Shown here: positions 1 to 9,516 of the stretch, piece after piece
How positions within the stretch are numbered: position 1 is the stretch's first letter
How the letters are laid out: every line of letters starts with the position of its first letter
Source: Rhizobiales bacterium YIM 77505
GTDB lineage: Bacteria > Pseudomonadota > Alphaproteobacteria > Rhizobiales > Beijerinckiaceae
Assembly (NCBI GenBank): GCA_000745135.1
Contig: JQNH01000001.1
Span: forward strand, 3,023,501-3,087,500
Direction of reading: 5' to 3'
Length of the DNA stretch: 64,000 bases
Translations under genes and position numbers: made by a program
The notes under the pieces: model-generated
Told to the model about the DNA's origin: nothing
The model's input: the letters and a program-made list of their open reading frames with translations, nothing else
Databases searched by the model: none

Positions 1-15
1 GCCAAGGTCGCGTGA
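1..15 (+). CDS. 3' end of an upstream gene, probably TRAP substrate-binding protein
   Basis: The first 15 bases read Ala-Lys-Val-Ala-stop in a plus frame. TRAP operons usually have the periplasmic DctP-type protein just before DctQ, so this is probably its C-terminus. Only four residues are visible, so the identity is inference from position. Confidence 0.35.
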   Translation, partial: AKVA

Positions 16-22
16 CGCGCCT

Positions 23-49
23 GCGGCCGCCCGCCCCTCGGGCGGCCGC
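23..49 (+). promoter_or_regulatory. Intercistronic hairpin before dctQ
   Basis: A perfect 11-bp inverted repeat (23-33 pairs with 39-49) with a 5-nt loop lies between the preceding stop codon and dctQ. There is no T-run. In TRAP operons such hairpins can stabilise the upstream binding-protein message or attenuate read-through into the permeases. That role is inferred from position. Confidence 0.5.
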
Positions 50-79
50 TCCTTCGCCCCTGCCCGTCCGGGAACACCC

Positions 80-562
80 ATGATCCGCCGCCTTGCCATG
101 CTGTGCGAGAACGTCGCCACCATCGCCATGCTCCTGATGACGTCGTTCATTCTCCTGATGGTGTTCGGGAGGAACCTGTTCTCCGCCGGACTGCCTTGGG
201 CCGAGGAACTCGCCCGCTTCTTCAGCGTCGCGCTCGTCTTCCTGGGCGCGCCGCTTCTCCTCGCCGACAAGGCGCATATCGCGGTGGATTTCCTGGTCGA
301 GCGCCTGCCTGCCTCCTGGCGCGGAGCGATCGAGCGGCTGACGCTCGCCCTCACCGCCCTGTTCTGCGCCCTGTTCCTCGTCGCCGGCTGGCAGTTCCTC
401 GCACGCGCCTATCGCTTCGCGACCCCGGCCCTCGGCATCCCCAACTGGATCTTCTACACTCCGGTCTTCCTCGGCGTGCTGCTGACCGGCATCGTCGCGC
501 TCGCCGGGATGGTGGCGCGGCCGCAGGCTCCGGCCCGTTCCCATGAGGAGCAGGCGCCATGA
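80..562 (+). CDS. dctQ: TRAP transporter small permease (DctQ family)
   Basis: This 160-residue inner-membrane protein is the small permease of a tripartite ATP-independent periplasmic transporter for organic acids or related solutes. Four hydrophobic segments are visible (about residues 8-30, 48-66, 88-110 and 125-148). The sequence PWAEELARF in the second segment region is characteristic of DctQ. Its last codons overlap the dctM start (ATGA at 559-562), indicating translational coupling. The substrate cannot be read from the permeases; the adjacent amine-oxidase-like flavoenzyme hints at a nitrogenous or keto-acid substrate. Confidence 0.93.
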   Translation: MIRRLAMLCENVATIAMLLMTSFILLMVFGRNLFSAGLPWAEELARFFSVALVFLGAPLLLADKAHIAVDFLVERLPASWRGAIERLTLALTALFCALFLVAGWQFLARAYRFATPALGIPNWIFYTPVFLGVLLTGIVALAGMVARPQAPARSHEEQAP

Positions 563-1836
563 TCAGCCTCGGCGCCCTCATCCTCTTTCTCGTCCTCCTT
601 GCCGTCGGCGCCCCGATCGCCGTGGCGCTCGGGCTGGCGTCGATCGTGACGATCCTCGTCGTCGACCTGCCGCTGCAGGTGGTCGCGCAGCGCACCGTGA
701 ACGCGATCGATTCCCTGCCGCTCTTGGCGGTGCCGATGTTCATCTTCGCCGCCAACGTCTTCAACGCGGTCGGCCTGACCGACCAGATCTACGACTTCAC
801 GCGCCTCCTGATGGGCCGGCTTCGCGGCGGGCTCGCCCAGGTGGCGGTGATGGCCGACCTCATCTTCTCCGGCGTCTCGGGCGCGGCGCTCGCCGACATC
901 GGCGGCCTTGGCAGCGTCCAGATCCGCCTCATGAAGCGGCAGGGCTACACGCCCGAATTCGCCGCCGGCATCACCATCGCCGCCGCCACCATCGGGCCGA
1001 TCTTTCCGCCGAGCATCCCGCTCGTGATCTTCGCGGCGGCGGCCGAGATCTCGACCGTCAAGCTCCTCATCGCCGGCGTCCTGCCCGCCCTCGTCATCGC
1101 GGCCTTCCTGATGCTGCAGGTCGCGTGGATGGCGCGCAGGTACAACCTGCCCCGGGACGAGATGACGCTGAAGCCCGGCGAGGCGCGGTCGATCGTGGTC
1201 AAGTCCCTGCCGGCGCTGCTCGCGCCGGTGCTGCTGATCGGCGGCATGCTGACCGGCATCTTCGGCCCGACGGAGGTCGCGGCCATCACGGTGCTCTACG
1301 GCCTTGTCCTCGGCCTCGCCTATCGGCGGCTGACCTGGGAGGTCCTGTTCGAGACGGCGCGGGAGACGACGCGGGCCACTGCGAGCATCCTGTTCATCGT
1401 CGCGACCGCCGGGCTCTTCGCCTGGATCCTGACCATCGAGCAGGTCCCGGCGGTGATCAGCGAGGCGCTGCTCGGCATCTCCACGAACCCGCTGGTGCTG
1501 CTCTTCCTCGTCAACGTCCTCCTGCTCATCGTCGGCATGTTCATGGAGTCGATCGCGGCCATCCTGATCCTGGCGCCGATCCTCATGCCGCCCCTCGCCC
1601 AGGTCGGCGTCGACCCGATCCATCTCGGGGTCGTGGTGGTCCTGAACCTGATGATCGGCCTGCTCACGCCCCCCGTCGGCATGAGCCTCTACATGGTGAG
1701 CTCGATCGCCAAGATCCCCGTCCACCAGGTTCTCAGGGGCACCATGCCCTTCTTCATCCCCCTCCTCGCCTCGCTCATGGTGGTGACCCTGTTCCCGTCC
1801 CTGTCCACCTACCTGCCGAGCCTCTTCTTCAAGTGA
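559..1836 (+). CDS. dctM: TRAP transporter large permease (DctM family)
   Basis: This 425-residue polytopic inner-membrane protein is the large, sodium-driven transport subunit. It has the normal DctM length and family features: an N-terminal LGLASIV-type helix, FSGVSGAALADIGG around residue 113, the PPSIPLVI motif near 150 (Asn or Ser before the double proline is usual), and the C-terminal LLTPPVGMSLY near residue 370. Its start overlaps the dctQ stop by 4 bp. The gene closes the TRAP operon and is followed by a 187-bp spacer. Confidence 0.96.
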   Translation: MISLGALILFLVLLAVGAPIAVALGLASIVTILVVDLPLQVVAQRTVNAIDSLPLLAVPMFIFAANVFNAVGLTDQIYDFTRLLMGRLRGGLAQVAVMADLIFSGVSGAALADIGGLGSVQIRLMKRQGYTPEFAAGITIAAATIGPIFPPSIPLVIFAAAAEISTVKLLIAGVLPALVIAAFLMLQVAWMARRYNLPRDEMTLKPGEARSIVVKSLPALLAPVLLIGGMLTGIFGPTEVAAITVLYGLVLGLAYRRLTWEVLFETARETTRATASILFIVATAGLFAWILTIEQVPAVISEALLGISTNPLVLLFLVNVLLLIVGMFMESIAAILILAPILMPPLAQVGVDPIHLGVVVVLNLMIGLLTPPVGMSLYMVSSIAKIPVHQVLRGTMPFFIPLLASLMVVTLFPSLSTYLPSLFFK

Positions 1837-2023
1837 GCGGGGCTCTCGGGCGGCGGCTGGTTCGGCAGCCCCCTCGCACGGGTCCGACCGCGCAGAGGCG
1901 GCGAGGAGGTCAATGCCCGAGCCACCGGCGTCGTCTCCTTCCGATAGCTCAATGCAGGTGTTATCCGACGAGCATCGCGCTCACCGGCCGCATCTTTGAC
2001 CAGACCTCATTGAGGACCATCCC

Positions 2024-3322
2024 ATGTCGGCGCCCTTTCCGCTTGCACCATCCTTGTGGGCCGCCACCGCCCCAGCCGCCCTTCCGACCCCGCCGATCGC
2101 GGAGCCCGCCACGGCCGATGTGTGCGTCATCGGGGGCGGCTATGCCGGATTGTCGACGGCGCTCCATCTCGCCGAGCGCGGCGTCAGGACGATCCTTCTC
2201 GAAGCGCGGGAACCCGGCTGGGGCGGCTCGGGCCGCAACGGCGGCCAGGTCATTCCGGGCCTCAAATACGACCCCGACGAGCTCGAGGCGATGTTCGGCC
2301 AGGAGCGGGGCGGCCGGCTCGTGGCGTTCGCCGGGGCGACCGCCGATGCGGTGTTCGATCTCATCGCCAAGCACAAGATGGACGTGCCGCATGTGCGCGA
2401 GGGCTGGATCCAGGGCGCCCATACGCCGGCCTCGGCGAGGACTGTCGCGGCCCGAGCGGCGCAATGGGAGAAGCGCGGCGCCTCAGCCGCCTTCCTGGAC
2501 AAGGCCGAGACCGAGCGGCACCTCGGCACGCGCCAATACGAGGCGAGCTGGATCGACCGCCGCGGCGGCGCCATCCAGCCCCTCGCCTACGCCCGTGAAC
2601 TGGCGCGCGTGGCTGTCGCGGCCGGCGCCACGATCCATGGCGACAGCCCGGTCGCAAGCCTCGCGCGCAGGGACGGGAGGTGGATCGTCACCACCCGCCA
2701 GGGCATTTCCGTGACGGCGGATCAGGTCGTCCTCTGCACCAACGGCTATACGGGCGATCTTGTGCCGAAGCTGCGGCAGAGCATCATCGCCCCGAACTCG
2801 TTCCAGATCGCGACGGAGCCGCTCTCGGACAACATCCGCAAATCCATCCTGCCCTTCGGGCAGGTGTCGTCGGACACGCGCCAGCTCCTCCTCTATTTCC
2901 GCCTCGACCACGAGGGCCGCTTCCTCATCGGCGGACGAGGCCCGTTCCGCGAGCCGACCTCGGCCGCCGACTGGTCCCATCTCGAGCGGGTGGTGGAGAA
3001 GATGTTCCCGCAGCTCAAAAGCGTGCCCATCGCCTATCGCTGGTGCGGGCGCGTGGCGTTGACGCGGGACTTCCTGCCCCATCTGCACGAGCCCGAGCCG
3101 GGACTTGTCATCGACATCGGCTGCATGGGCCGCGGCGTGGGCCTGCAGACGGCGATGGGCGCGCGGCTCGCGGACTATGTGGCGACCCGCAACCGCGACG
3201 CCCTCCCGTTCCCCGTGCTGCCGATCAAGCCTCTGCCCCTCCATCCCCTGCACAAGGCCTACGTCTCCGCCATCATCGCCTGGTACCGCCTCACGGACGG
3301 GGGCGTGAAGGCGGCCGCCTGA
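2024..3322 (+). CDS. FAD-dependent oxidoreductase of the DAO family (gamma-glutamylputrescine oxidase-like)
   Basis: The 432-residue protein has an N-terminal dinucleotide-binding fold (CVIGGGYAGLSTALHLA, about residues 31-47) followed by the GGSGRNGGQV segment typical of PuuB/OrdL-type amine and amino-acid oxidases. The C-terminal GCMGRGVGLQTAMG stretch closes the FAD site. These enzymes oxidise an amine or amino acid with O2, giving aldehyde or keto acid, ammonia and peroxide. It follows the TRAP permeases by 187 bp on the same strand, so it may act on the imported solute. The family is clear; the exact substrate is not. Confidence 0.9.
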   Translation: MSAPFPLAPSLWAATAPAALPTPPIAEPATADVCVIGGGYAGLSTALHLAERGVRTILLEAREPGWGGSGRNGGQVIPGLKYDPDELEAMFGQERGGRLVAFAGATADAVFDLIAKHKMDVPHVREGWIQGAHTPASARTVAARAAQWEKRGASAAFLDKAETERHLGTRQYEASWIDRRGGAIQPLAYARELARVAVAAGATIHGDSPVASLARRDGRWIVTTRQGISVTADQVVLCTNGYTGDLVPKLRQSIIAPNSFQIATEPLSDNIRKSILPFGQVSSDTRQLLLYFRLDHEGRFLIGGRGPFREPTSAADWSHLERVVEKMFPQLKSVPIAYRWCGRVALTRDFLPHLHEPEPGLVIDIGCMGRGVGLQTAMGARLADYVATRNRDALPFPVLPIKPLPLHPLHKAYVSAIIAWYRLTDGGVKAAA

Positions 3323-3386
3323 AGCCCGCTCCGGAAATGCGCCCCTCCCGGACCGGCTTAACGCTGCCATCCGGGCGAGCGGGAGT

Positions 3387-3503
3387 GGTTCAGGCGCCCC
3401 TTTCCACACCCTCTACCCCTTTCCCGGATGTGTGGAGCGCCTGAAGGGCGCGGAACGCAGTCCGGGACGGAAGCGCGACAACCTTGCAGCGCAGCAGCGC
3501 CGT
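3387..3503. repeat. Dispersed intergenic repeat, copy A
   Basis: This spacer between the flavoenzyme and korB shares ordered blocks with 13576-13683: GGTTCAGGCGCCCC, TTTCCCGGA, a GTGGAG block, CAGTCCGGGACGGAAGCGC and GCGCAGCAGCGCCGT. The middle is self-complementary (TTCAGGCGC with GCGCCTGAA). It looks like a dispersed palindromic element between genes, not coding sequence. Confidence 0.7.
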
Positions 3504-3518
3504 AGACGCGGCAGGCCC

Positions 3519-4574
3519 TCAACGCAGGCTGGCGTTGATCGTCTCCAGCGCCGCGCTGCCGGGGCACAGCTCCTTCTCGCCCAAGGCGTTGAGCGGCGCT
3601 CTGACCGTGCCGAGGCGGTCGTGGAGGTCCTCGGAGCGCGGATCGAGATAGAGAAGGCCGGTGACGATCTCGCCCGCCGCCTCGCGCTCCTTCAGATAAG
3701 TCATGGCAGCGATCTTGTCGGTCGGATCGTAGTCCGGCGCGAGCTTGCGCAGCTTGAGGTAGGAGCCGTCGTGCTGGCGCACGAGCTCCACCGTTCCCGG
3801 CTCCTGCTCCAGGGTGATCTCCTCGCGCCGCTCGATCACGTCGAGGAAATTCACCGCCTCGTTGTGGGCGCGGACATAGTCGTAGGACTTGGTCGAGTCC
3901 GGGTGGTTGTTGAAGGCGACGCAAGGGGAGATGCAGTCGATGAGGGCGGCGCCCCGGTGCTCGATGGCGGCCTTGATGAGCGGAACGAGCTGCGCCTTGT
4001 CGCCGGAGAAGGAGCGCGCCACGAAGGTGGCGCCGAGCAGGATGGCCATGCCGATAAGGTCGATCGGCGAATCCTGGTTGCCGACCCCCTTCTTCGATCT
4101 GGAGCCCTTGTCGGCGGTGGCCGAGAACTGGCCTTTGGTGAGGCCGTACACGCCGTTGTTCTCGACGATGTAGACCATGTTGACGCCGCGGCGCAGGCAA
4201 TGGGCGAACTGCCCGAGGCCGATGGAGGCCGAGTCGCCGTCGCCCGAGACGCCGAGATAGACGAGCTCGCGGTTGGCAAGGCTGGCGCCGGTGAGCACCG
4301 AGGGCATGCGCCCATGGACCGAGTTGAAGCCGTGGCTGGCGCCCAGAAAGTAGGTGGGCGTCTTCGACGAGCAGCCGATGCCCGACAGCTTCGCCACGCG
4401 ATGGGGCGGAAGCGACAGCTCGAAGCAGGCCTGGATGATGGCGCCGGAGATGGAGTCGTGCCCGCAGCCGGCGCAGAGCGTCGATACCGCCCCCTCATAA
4501 TCGCGCCGCGTGAAGCCGAGGGCGTTGGTCGAAAGCCTGGGGTGGTGGAGCTTCGGCTTGGCGAGATAGGTCAT
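3519..4574 (-). CDS. 2-oxoacid:acceptor oxidoreductase, beta (thiamine diphosphate) subunit
   Basis: This 351-residue KorB-type subunit binds thiamine diphosphate and carries out oxidative decarboxylation of a 2-oxoacid to an acyl-CoA. It shows CAGCGHD and GIGCSSKTP, which supply iron-sulfur cysteines, then the TPP/Mg signature GDGDSASIGLGQ followed by VENNGVYGLTKGQ. Its ATG overlaps the stop of the alpha subunit (ATGA), so the two are co-translated. It is the last gene of a long minus-strand run that begins with the Liv transporter. 2-oxoglutarate, pyruvate, branched-chain or aryl-pyruvate are all possible substrates. Confidence 0.95.
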   Translation of the reverse strand: MTYLAKPKLHHPRLSTNALGFTRRDYEGAVSTLCAGCGHDSISGAIIQACFELSLPPHRVAKLSGIGCSSKTPTYFLGASHGFNSVHGRMPSVLTGASLANRELVYLGVSGDGDSASIGLGQFAHCLRRGVNMVYIVENNGVYGLTKGQFSATADKGSRSKKGVGNQDSPIDLIGMAILLGATFVARSFSGDKAQLVPLIKAAIEHRGAALIDCISPCVAFNNHPDSTKSYDYVRAHNEAVNFLDVIERREEITLEQEPGTVELVRQHDGSYLKLRKLAPDYDPTDKIAAMTYLKEREAAGEIVTGLLYLDPRSEDLHDRLGTVRAPLNALGEKELCPGSAALETINASLR

Positions 4575-6412
4575 TCCGCTGCCTCCCGGTTGGTGGCCCC
4601 GGTCAGGAGCGCCCAGCGGCGGGCGATCTCATCGATGAGGAAGCGGGCGGTGATGGGCGCGCCGTCATAGTGCAGCACCGAAATCAGCCGCGCCGGGTCG
4701 ATGGCGCCCTCGTTGACGAGGAGCGTCTTCAGCTGCCCGTCCCGGTTCTGCTCGACCACGAAGACCTGGTCGTGCTCGAGGATGAAGTCGATGACCTCCT
4801 CCGCGAAGGGGAAGGCGCGCACGCGCAAGGTGTCGAGTTCGATGCCGCGGGCCTTCAATTCGGCGAGGGCCTCGCGCATGGCCGGGGCGGTGGAGCCGAA
4901 ATAGATGACGCCGTGGCGGGTCGGGTTCGCGGCGTCCTCGCGCACGGGCTTGGGCACCAGCGACTTCGCCGTCTCGAACTTGCGCAGCAGCCGCTGCATG
5001 TTGTCCACATAGGCCGCGCCCTCCTCCGTGTAGCGGGCATAAGCGTCCCGCGAGGTGCCGCGGGTGAAGAAGGCGCCGCGGCTCGGATGGGTGCCCGGAT
5101 AGGTGCGGTAGGGAATGCCGTCCCCGTCCACGTCCAGATAGCGGCCGAAGTCGCGCCCGGCCTCGAGCTCTTCCGCGGTCAGCACCTTGCCCCGGTCGTA
5201 GCGCCGGCCGTCGTCCCAGGCGAGCGGCTCGCACAGCCACTCGTTCATGCCGATGTCGAGGTCGAGCATGACGAAGACGGGCGTCTGCAGCCGGTCGGCA
5301 AGGTCGAAGGCGAGCGCCCCGAACGCGAAGCACTCCCGCGGATCTTCCGGGAAGAGCAGCACATGCTTGGTGTCGCCGTGCGAGGCGTAGGCCGCGCTTA
5401 AGATATCCGACTGCTGGGTGCGCGTCGGCATGCCGGTGGACGGGCCGCCGCGCTGCACGTCGAAGATCACCGCCGGCACCTCGGCGAAATAGGCGAGGCC
5501 GATGAACTCCTGCATGAGCGAGATGCCGGGGCCGGAGGTGGCCGTGAAGGCGCGCGCCCCGTTCCAGGCGGCGCCGATGACCATGCCGATGGAGGCAAGC
5601 TCGTCCTCGGCCTGGACGATGGCGAAGCGCTTCTGCCCGGTGTCGGGGTCGATGCGGAAGCGGTGGCAGTGCTTGGTGAACGCCTCGGCCATGGAGGTCG
5701 AGGGGGTGATGGGGTACCAGGCGCAGACCGTCGCCCCGCCATAGACGGCGCCGAGCGCCGCGGCGTCGTTGCCCTCGAGGAAGATGCGGTTCCCGACCGC
5801 ATCGGCGCGCCTCACCTTGAGGCCAACGGCGTCTTTGAGATGCGCCGCCGCATGGTCGCGGCCCATATGCAGGGCCTCGAGATTGGCCGGGATCAGCTTC
5901 TCCTTGCCGCGGAACTGCTCGCCGATCAGCGTCTCGACCTCGGCGAGGTCGATGCCGAGGAGCTCGGCGAGCGCACCCACATAGACGATGTTCTTGAACA
6001 GCTGGCGCTGGCGAGCGTCCGTGTAGCGGGCGTTGACGATCTCGGTCAGCGGCATGCCGACCACGTTGACGTCGCTCCTGAACTTGGAGGGCGGCATCGG
6101 CCGGGTGGAATCGTAGAAGAGGTAGCCGCCGGGCTCGATCTCGGCCAGGTCCCGGGCGAAGGTCTGCGGGTTCATGGCGATCATGAGGTCGACGCCGCCG
6201 CGCCGCCCGAGGTGCCCCGCCTCGGTGACCCGGATCTCGTACCAGGTCGGCAGGCCCTGGATGTTGGAGGGGAAGATGTTGCGGGAGGCGATCGGCACGC
6301 CCATGCGCAGGATGGAGCGCGCGAACAGCCGGTTCGCCGACGCCGAGCCCGACCCGTTCACATTCGCGAACTTGACGACGAAGTCGTTGGTGGCCTCTAG
6401 GCGCATTGGCAT
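4571..6412 (-). CDS. 2-oxoacid:acceptor oxidoreductase, fused gamma-alpha subunit
   Basis: The 613-residue KorA-type protein carries an N-terminal gamma domain (FANVNGSGSASANRLFARS, about residues 14-32) followed by the pyrimidine-binding alpha domain (GNDAAALGAVYGG, YPITPSTSMAEAF, then GGPSTGMPTRTQQSD). The start at 6412 overlaps the upstream flavoprotein gene by 16 bp; an alternative ATG at 6406 overlaps by 10 bp. Both keep the conserved N-terminus. With KorB it forms the catalytic heterodimer in the cytoplasm, passing electrons to ferredoxin or to the iron-sulfur flavoprotein encoded just upstream. Confidence 0.95.
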   Translation of the reverse strand: MPMRLEATNDFVVKFANVNGSGSASANRLFARSILRMGVPIASRNIFPSNIQGLPTWYEIRVTEAGHLGRRGGVDLMIAMNPQTFARDLAEIEPGGYLFYDSTRPMPPSKFRSDVNVVGMPLTEIVNARYTDARQRQLFKNIVYVGALAELLGIDLAEVETLIGEQFRGKEKLIPANLEALHMGRDHAAAHLKDAVGLKVRRADAVGNRIFLEGNDAAALGAVYGGATVCAWYPITPSTSMAEAFTKHCHRFRIDPDTGQKRFAIVQAEDELASIGMVIGAAWNGARAFTATSGPGISLMQEFIGLAYFAEVPAVIFDVQRGGPSTGMPTRTQQSDILSAAYASHGDTKHVLLFPEDPRECFAFGALAFDLADRLQTPVFVMLDLDIGMNEWLCEPLAWDDGRRYDRGKVLTAEELEAGRDFGRYLDVDGDGIPYRTYPGTHPSRGAFFTRGTSRDAYARYTEEGAAYVDNMQRLLRKFETAKSLVPKPVREDAANPTRHGVIYFGSTAPAMREALAELKARGIELDTLRVRAFPFAEEVIDFILEHDQVFVVEQNRDGQLKTLLVNEGAIDPARLISVLHYDGAPITARFLIDEIARRWALLTGATNREAAE

Positions 6413-8271
6413 GGCTTCGTCCCGTAGGCGTGGGCCATCTCGAGGAGGAACTTCTGCATGTCCCAGGCGCCGGTGGGGCAGCGCTCGGCACACAGGCCGC
6501 AATGCAGGCAGACGTCCTCGTCCTTGACCATCACCCGCCCGGTCTTGAGGGTGTCGGAGACGTAGAGGGGCTGCGCGAGGTTCATGGCGGGAGCGCGCAG
6601 GCGCGGCCGTAGGCTCTCCTCGGGGCCGTTCCCGGTGAAGGTGATGCAGTCGGTCGGGCAGATGTCGACGCAGGCGTCGCACTCGATGCACAGATCGCGC
6701 GTGAAGACCGTCTGCACGTCGCAATTGAGGCAGCGCTGGGTCTCCGCATAGGCGAGCTCGGGGGTGAAGCCGAGCTCGACCTCGGCGCGCACGTCCTTCA
6801 GCGCCACCGCCGGGTCGCGCAGCGGCACCTTATGGCGCAGGTCGAGCGAGATCTCGTTATCGTAGGACCACTCGTGGATGCCCATCTTCTGGCTGAGGAG
6901 GGTGGTCCTGGGCGGCGGCCGCTCGGAAACGTCCTCGCCCCGGCAGAACCTGTCGATGGAGATCGCCGCCTCGTGGCCATGCGCCACCGCCCAGATGATG
7001 TTCTTGGGGCCGAAGGCGGCATCGCCCCCGAAGAACACCTGGGGCAAGGTGGATTGCATCGTGACCGGGTCGACCTTGGGCAGCCCCGAGGGCTCGAACG
7101 CAAGGCCGATGTCGCGCTCGATGAAAGGGAAGGCGTTCTCCTGGCCGATGGCGACAAGCACGTCGTCGCAGGGGAGGAAGAGGTCGGGCTCGCCGGTCGG
7201 CACGAGCTGGCGGCGGCCGCGCTCGTCGTACCGCGCCGCGACCTTCTCGAACACGACGCCCGTGAGGCGGCCGCCCTCATGCCTGACCTCCTTGGGCACG
7301 AGGTAGTCGAGGATCGGGATGCCCTCGTGCATGGCGTCCTCCTTCTCCCAAGGAGACGCCTTCATCTCGTGGAAGCCCGACCGCACGACCACCGTCACCT
7401 CCTCGCCGCCGAGGCGCCGCGCGGTGCGGCAGCAGTCCATGGCGGTGTTGCCGCCGCCGAGGACGATGACGCGGCGGCCGATCCGGTTCACATGGCCGAA
7501 GGAGACGTTCGCCAGCCAATCGAGGCCGATATGGATGTTGGCGGCCGCTTCCTGGCGGCCGGGCACGTCGAGGTCGCGCCCGCGCGGCGCGCCCGAGCCG
7601 ACGAAGACGGCATCGAACCCCTGCGCCAGAAGGCGCTTCAGGCTGTCGACGCGCTGGCCGTAGCGGGTCTCGACGTGGCCGAGGCCGGTGATGTAGCCGA
7701 CCTCCTCGTCGATCACCTCCTCGGGCAGGCGGAAGCGCGGGATTTCCGTCCGGATCATGCCGCCGCCCTTCGCCTCGCCGTCGAAGATGACGATCTCGTA
7801 GCCGAGGGGGGCGAGGTCGCGGGCGACCGTTAAGGAGGCGGGACCGGCCCCGACGAGCGCCACGCGCTTGCCGTTCGACGCGGCCGGGGCTTTCGGCAGG
7901 AAGCGGCGGATGTCGTCCTTGTAGTCGGCGGCGACGCGCTTCAGGCGGCAGATGGCGACGGGCTCGGCCTCGACCCGGCCGCGCCGGCAGGCGGGCTCGC
8001 AGGGGCGGTCGCAGGTGCGCCCGAGGATGCCGGGAAAGACGTTGGAGCGCCAATTGACCATGTAGGCGTCGGTGTAGCGCCCGGCGGCGATGAGCCGGAT
8101 GTATTCCGGCACCGGCGTGTGGGCCGGGCAGGCCCATTGGCAATCGACGACCCTGTGGAAGTAGTCGGGATCACGGATATCGGTCGGCGGCATCCCGACG
8201 GACCTGGCCTCGCCGACCGCCGGCCGCTCGCCAGGAGCGGCATCGGCGCGGGTACTCACGGCACCGGGCAT
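6397..8271 (-). CDS. GltD-like NAD(P)H flavoprotein with C-terminal ferredoxin domain
   Basis: This 624-residue cytoplasmic electron-transfer flavoprotein begins with a cysteine-bearing N-terminal helical domain (CQWACPAHTP near residue 44 and CDRPCEPACRRG near 86) as in the glutamate synthase small subunit. Two Rossmann dinucleotide sites follow (VALVGAGPASLTVA near 138; VIVLGGGNTAMDC near 267). The C-terminus holds two 4Fe-4S motifs, CIECDACVDICP and CLHCGLCAERCP. A GAGGGA ribosome-binding site precedes the ATG. Its place directly before korA and korB suggests it is the dedicated NAD(P)-linked electron acceptor of that oxidoreductase. That pairing is inferred from gene order. Confidence 0.92.
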   Translation of the reverse strand: MPGAVSTRADAAPGERPAVGEARSVGMPPTDIRDPDYFHRVVDCQWACPAHTPVPEYIRLIAAGRYTDAYMVNWRSNVFPGILGRTCDRPCEPACRRGRVEAEPVAICRLKRVAADYKDDIRRFLPKAPAASNGKRVALVGAGPASLTVARDLAPLGYEIVIFDGEAKGGGMIRTEIPRFRLPEEVIDEEVGYITGLGHVETRYGQRVDSLKRLLAQGFDAVFVGSGAPRGRDLDVPGRQEAAANIHIGLDWLANVSFGHVNRIGRRVIVLGGGNTAMDCCRTARRLGGEEVTVVVRSGFHEMKASPWEKEDAMHEGIPILDYLVPKEVRHEGGRLTGVVFEKVAARYDERGRRQLVPTGEPDLFLPCDDVLVAIGQENAFPFIERDIGLAFEPSGLPKVDPVTMQSTLPQVFFGGDAAFGPKNIIWAVAHGHEAAISIDRFCRGEDVSERPPPRTTLLSQKMGIHEWSYDNEISLDLRHKVPLRDPAVALKDVRAEVELGFTPELAYAETQRCLNCDVQTVFTRDLCIECDACVDICPTDCITFTGNGPEESLRPRLRAPAMNLAQPLYVSDTLKTGRVMVKDEDVCLHCGLCAERCPTGAWDMQKFLLEMAHAYGTKPCQCA

Positions 8272-8520
8272 CGTTCCCTCGCTTCTTCGCGCTGTCGCGC
8301 GCTCCGCTTCTGGCGGCGGAGTTCAAAGGGGCCTCCGGCCGGACGCTCCGACTCGCAGGCCTCGCGCAAGGTTCCTCCGACTGCTTTGGGCAAGTCAAGC
8401 AAGACCTTGCGGCTATCTTGCCTCCGTTCCGGCGCGGAAGTCACGGCCTTTCGCGATCACGGCCCGACGCGGCTGCGCCCGAGGGATGCGAGGCCGGGCG
8501 AACGGGCAGGCGCGCTGGCT

Positions 8521-9516
8521 TTACAGAGGCTGCTTCACGCGTTTGGCGATGACGCCGACGATGCCCTCGCGGAAGACGAGCACGCAGACCACGAAGATCA
8601 CGCCCTGGATGATCGTCACCCAGGCGCCGAGATGGGCGAGGTAGTTCTGCATGGCGACGATGACGAGGGCGCCGGCGATGGGGCCGAACACGGTGCCCAT
8701 GCCGCCCACCAGCGTCATCAGCACCACCTCCCCGGACATGGTCCAGTGCACGTCGGTCAGGGAGGCGAGCTGGAAGACGATGGCCTTGGTGGCGCCTGCA
8801 AGCCCGGCGAGCGAGGCCGAGAGCACGAACACCGCGAGCTTGTACTGGTTTGCCCGGTAGCCGAGGGAGATGGCGCGCGGCTCGTTGTCCCGGATCGCCT
8901 TGCACACCTGCCCGAAGGGCGAGTGGATGATGCGGTAGATGAGAAGCAAGCCCCCGAAGAAGATCGCCGCCACCACGTAATAGAGGATGCGGTCGTCGGC
9001 GAGGCTCAGGAGGCCGAAGAGCTTGCCGCGCGGCACCGCCTGGATGCCGTCCTCGCCGCCCGTGAAGCGGGGCGTCTGCAACGAGAAGAAATACACCATC
9101 TGGGCGAGCGCCAGGGTGATCATGGCGAAGTAGATGCCCTGGCGGCGGATGGCGAGCGCGCCGAAGGCGGTGCCCAGCAGCGCCGCCACGGCCACGCCGA
9201 GGAGGATGGCGAGCTCGGGCGTCATGCCCCAGTGCTTCGCCGTATAGGCCGAGACATAGGACGCCATGCCGAAATAGGCGGCGTGGCCGAAGGAGAGGAG
9301 GCCTCCGTAGCCGAGGAGAAGGTTGAAGGCGAGCGCGAACAGCGCGAAGCACAGCACCTTCATGAGGAAGACGGGATAGGCGAGGAAGGGCGCCACGAGG
9401 AGCAGCCCGGCCAGCCCGATGAAGATCGCGCGGTGCAGCGCCCCGGTGTCGCGCCTCTCGCGAAGCGCGAACTCCGTTGCTCCCACATCCGACGCAGCGA
9501 CAGCTCCGTCCGCCAT
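8521..9516 (-). CDS. livM: Branched-chain amino acid-type ABC transporter permease LivM
   Basis: The 331-residue polytopic permease shows the LivM hallmarks: GGLLSFGHAAYFG, the GTAFGALAIRRQGIYFAM segment before the coupling helix, and the C-terminal GGMGTVFGPIAGALVI. The ATG at 9516 shares one base with the livH stop (TAATG), so I chose it over in-frame upstream sequence that merely overlaps livH. It pairs with LivH to form the membrane channel. A 249-bp spacer separates it from the GltD-like gene. Confidence 0.95.
   Translation of the reverse strand: MADGAVAASDVGATEFALRERRDTGALHRAIFIGLAGLLLVAPFLAYPVFLMKVLCFALFALAFNLLLGYGGLLSFGHAAYFGMASYVSAYTAKHWGMTPELAILLGVAVAALLGTAFGALAIRRQGIYFAMITLALAQMVYFFSLQTPRFTGGEDGIQAVPRGKLFGLLSLADDRILYYVVAAIFFGGLLLIYRIIHSPFGQVCKAIRDNEPRAISLGYRANQYKLAVFVLSASLAGLAGATKAIVFQLASLTDVHWTMSGEVVLMTLVGGMGTVFGPIAGALVIVAMQNYLAHLGAWVTIIQGVIFVVCVLVFREGIVGVIAKRVKQPL

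Noticed and set aside
454-1725. Long minus-strand open frame (423 codons) opposite dctM
   Set aside because: It is antisense to a well-conserved TRAP permease and its translation is His/Asp/Arg-rich without any fold, as expected of the opposite frame in GC-rich genes.
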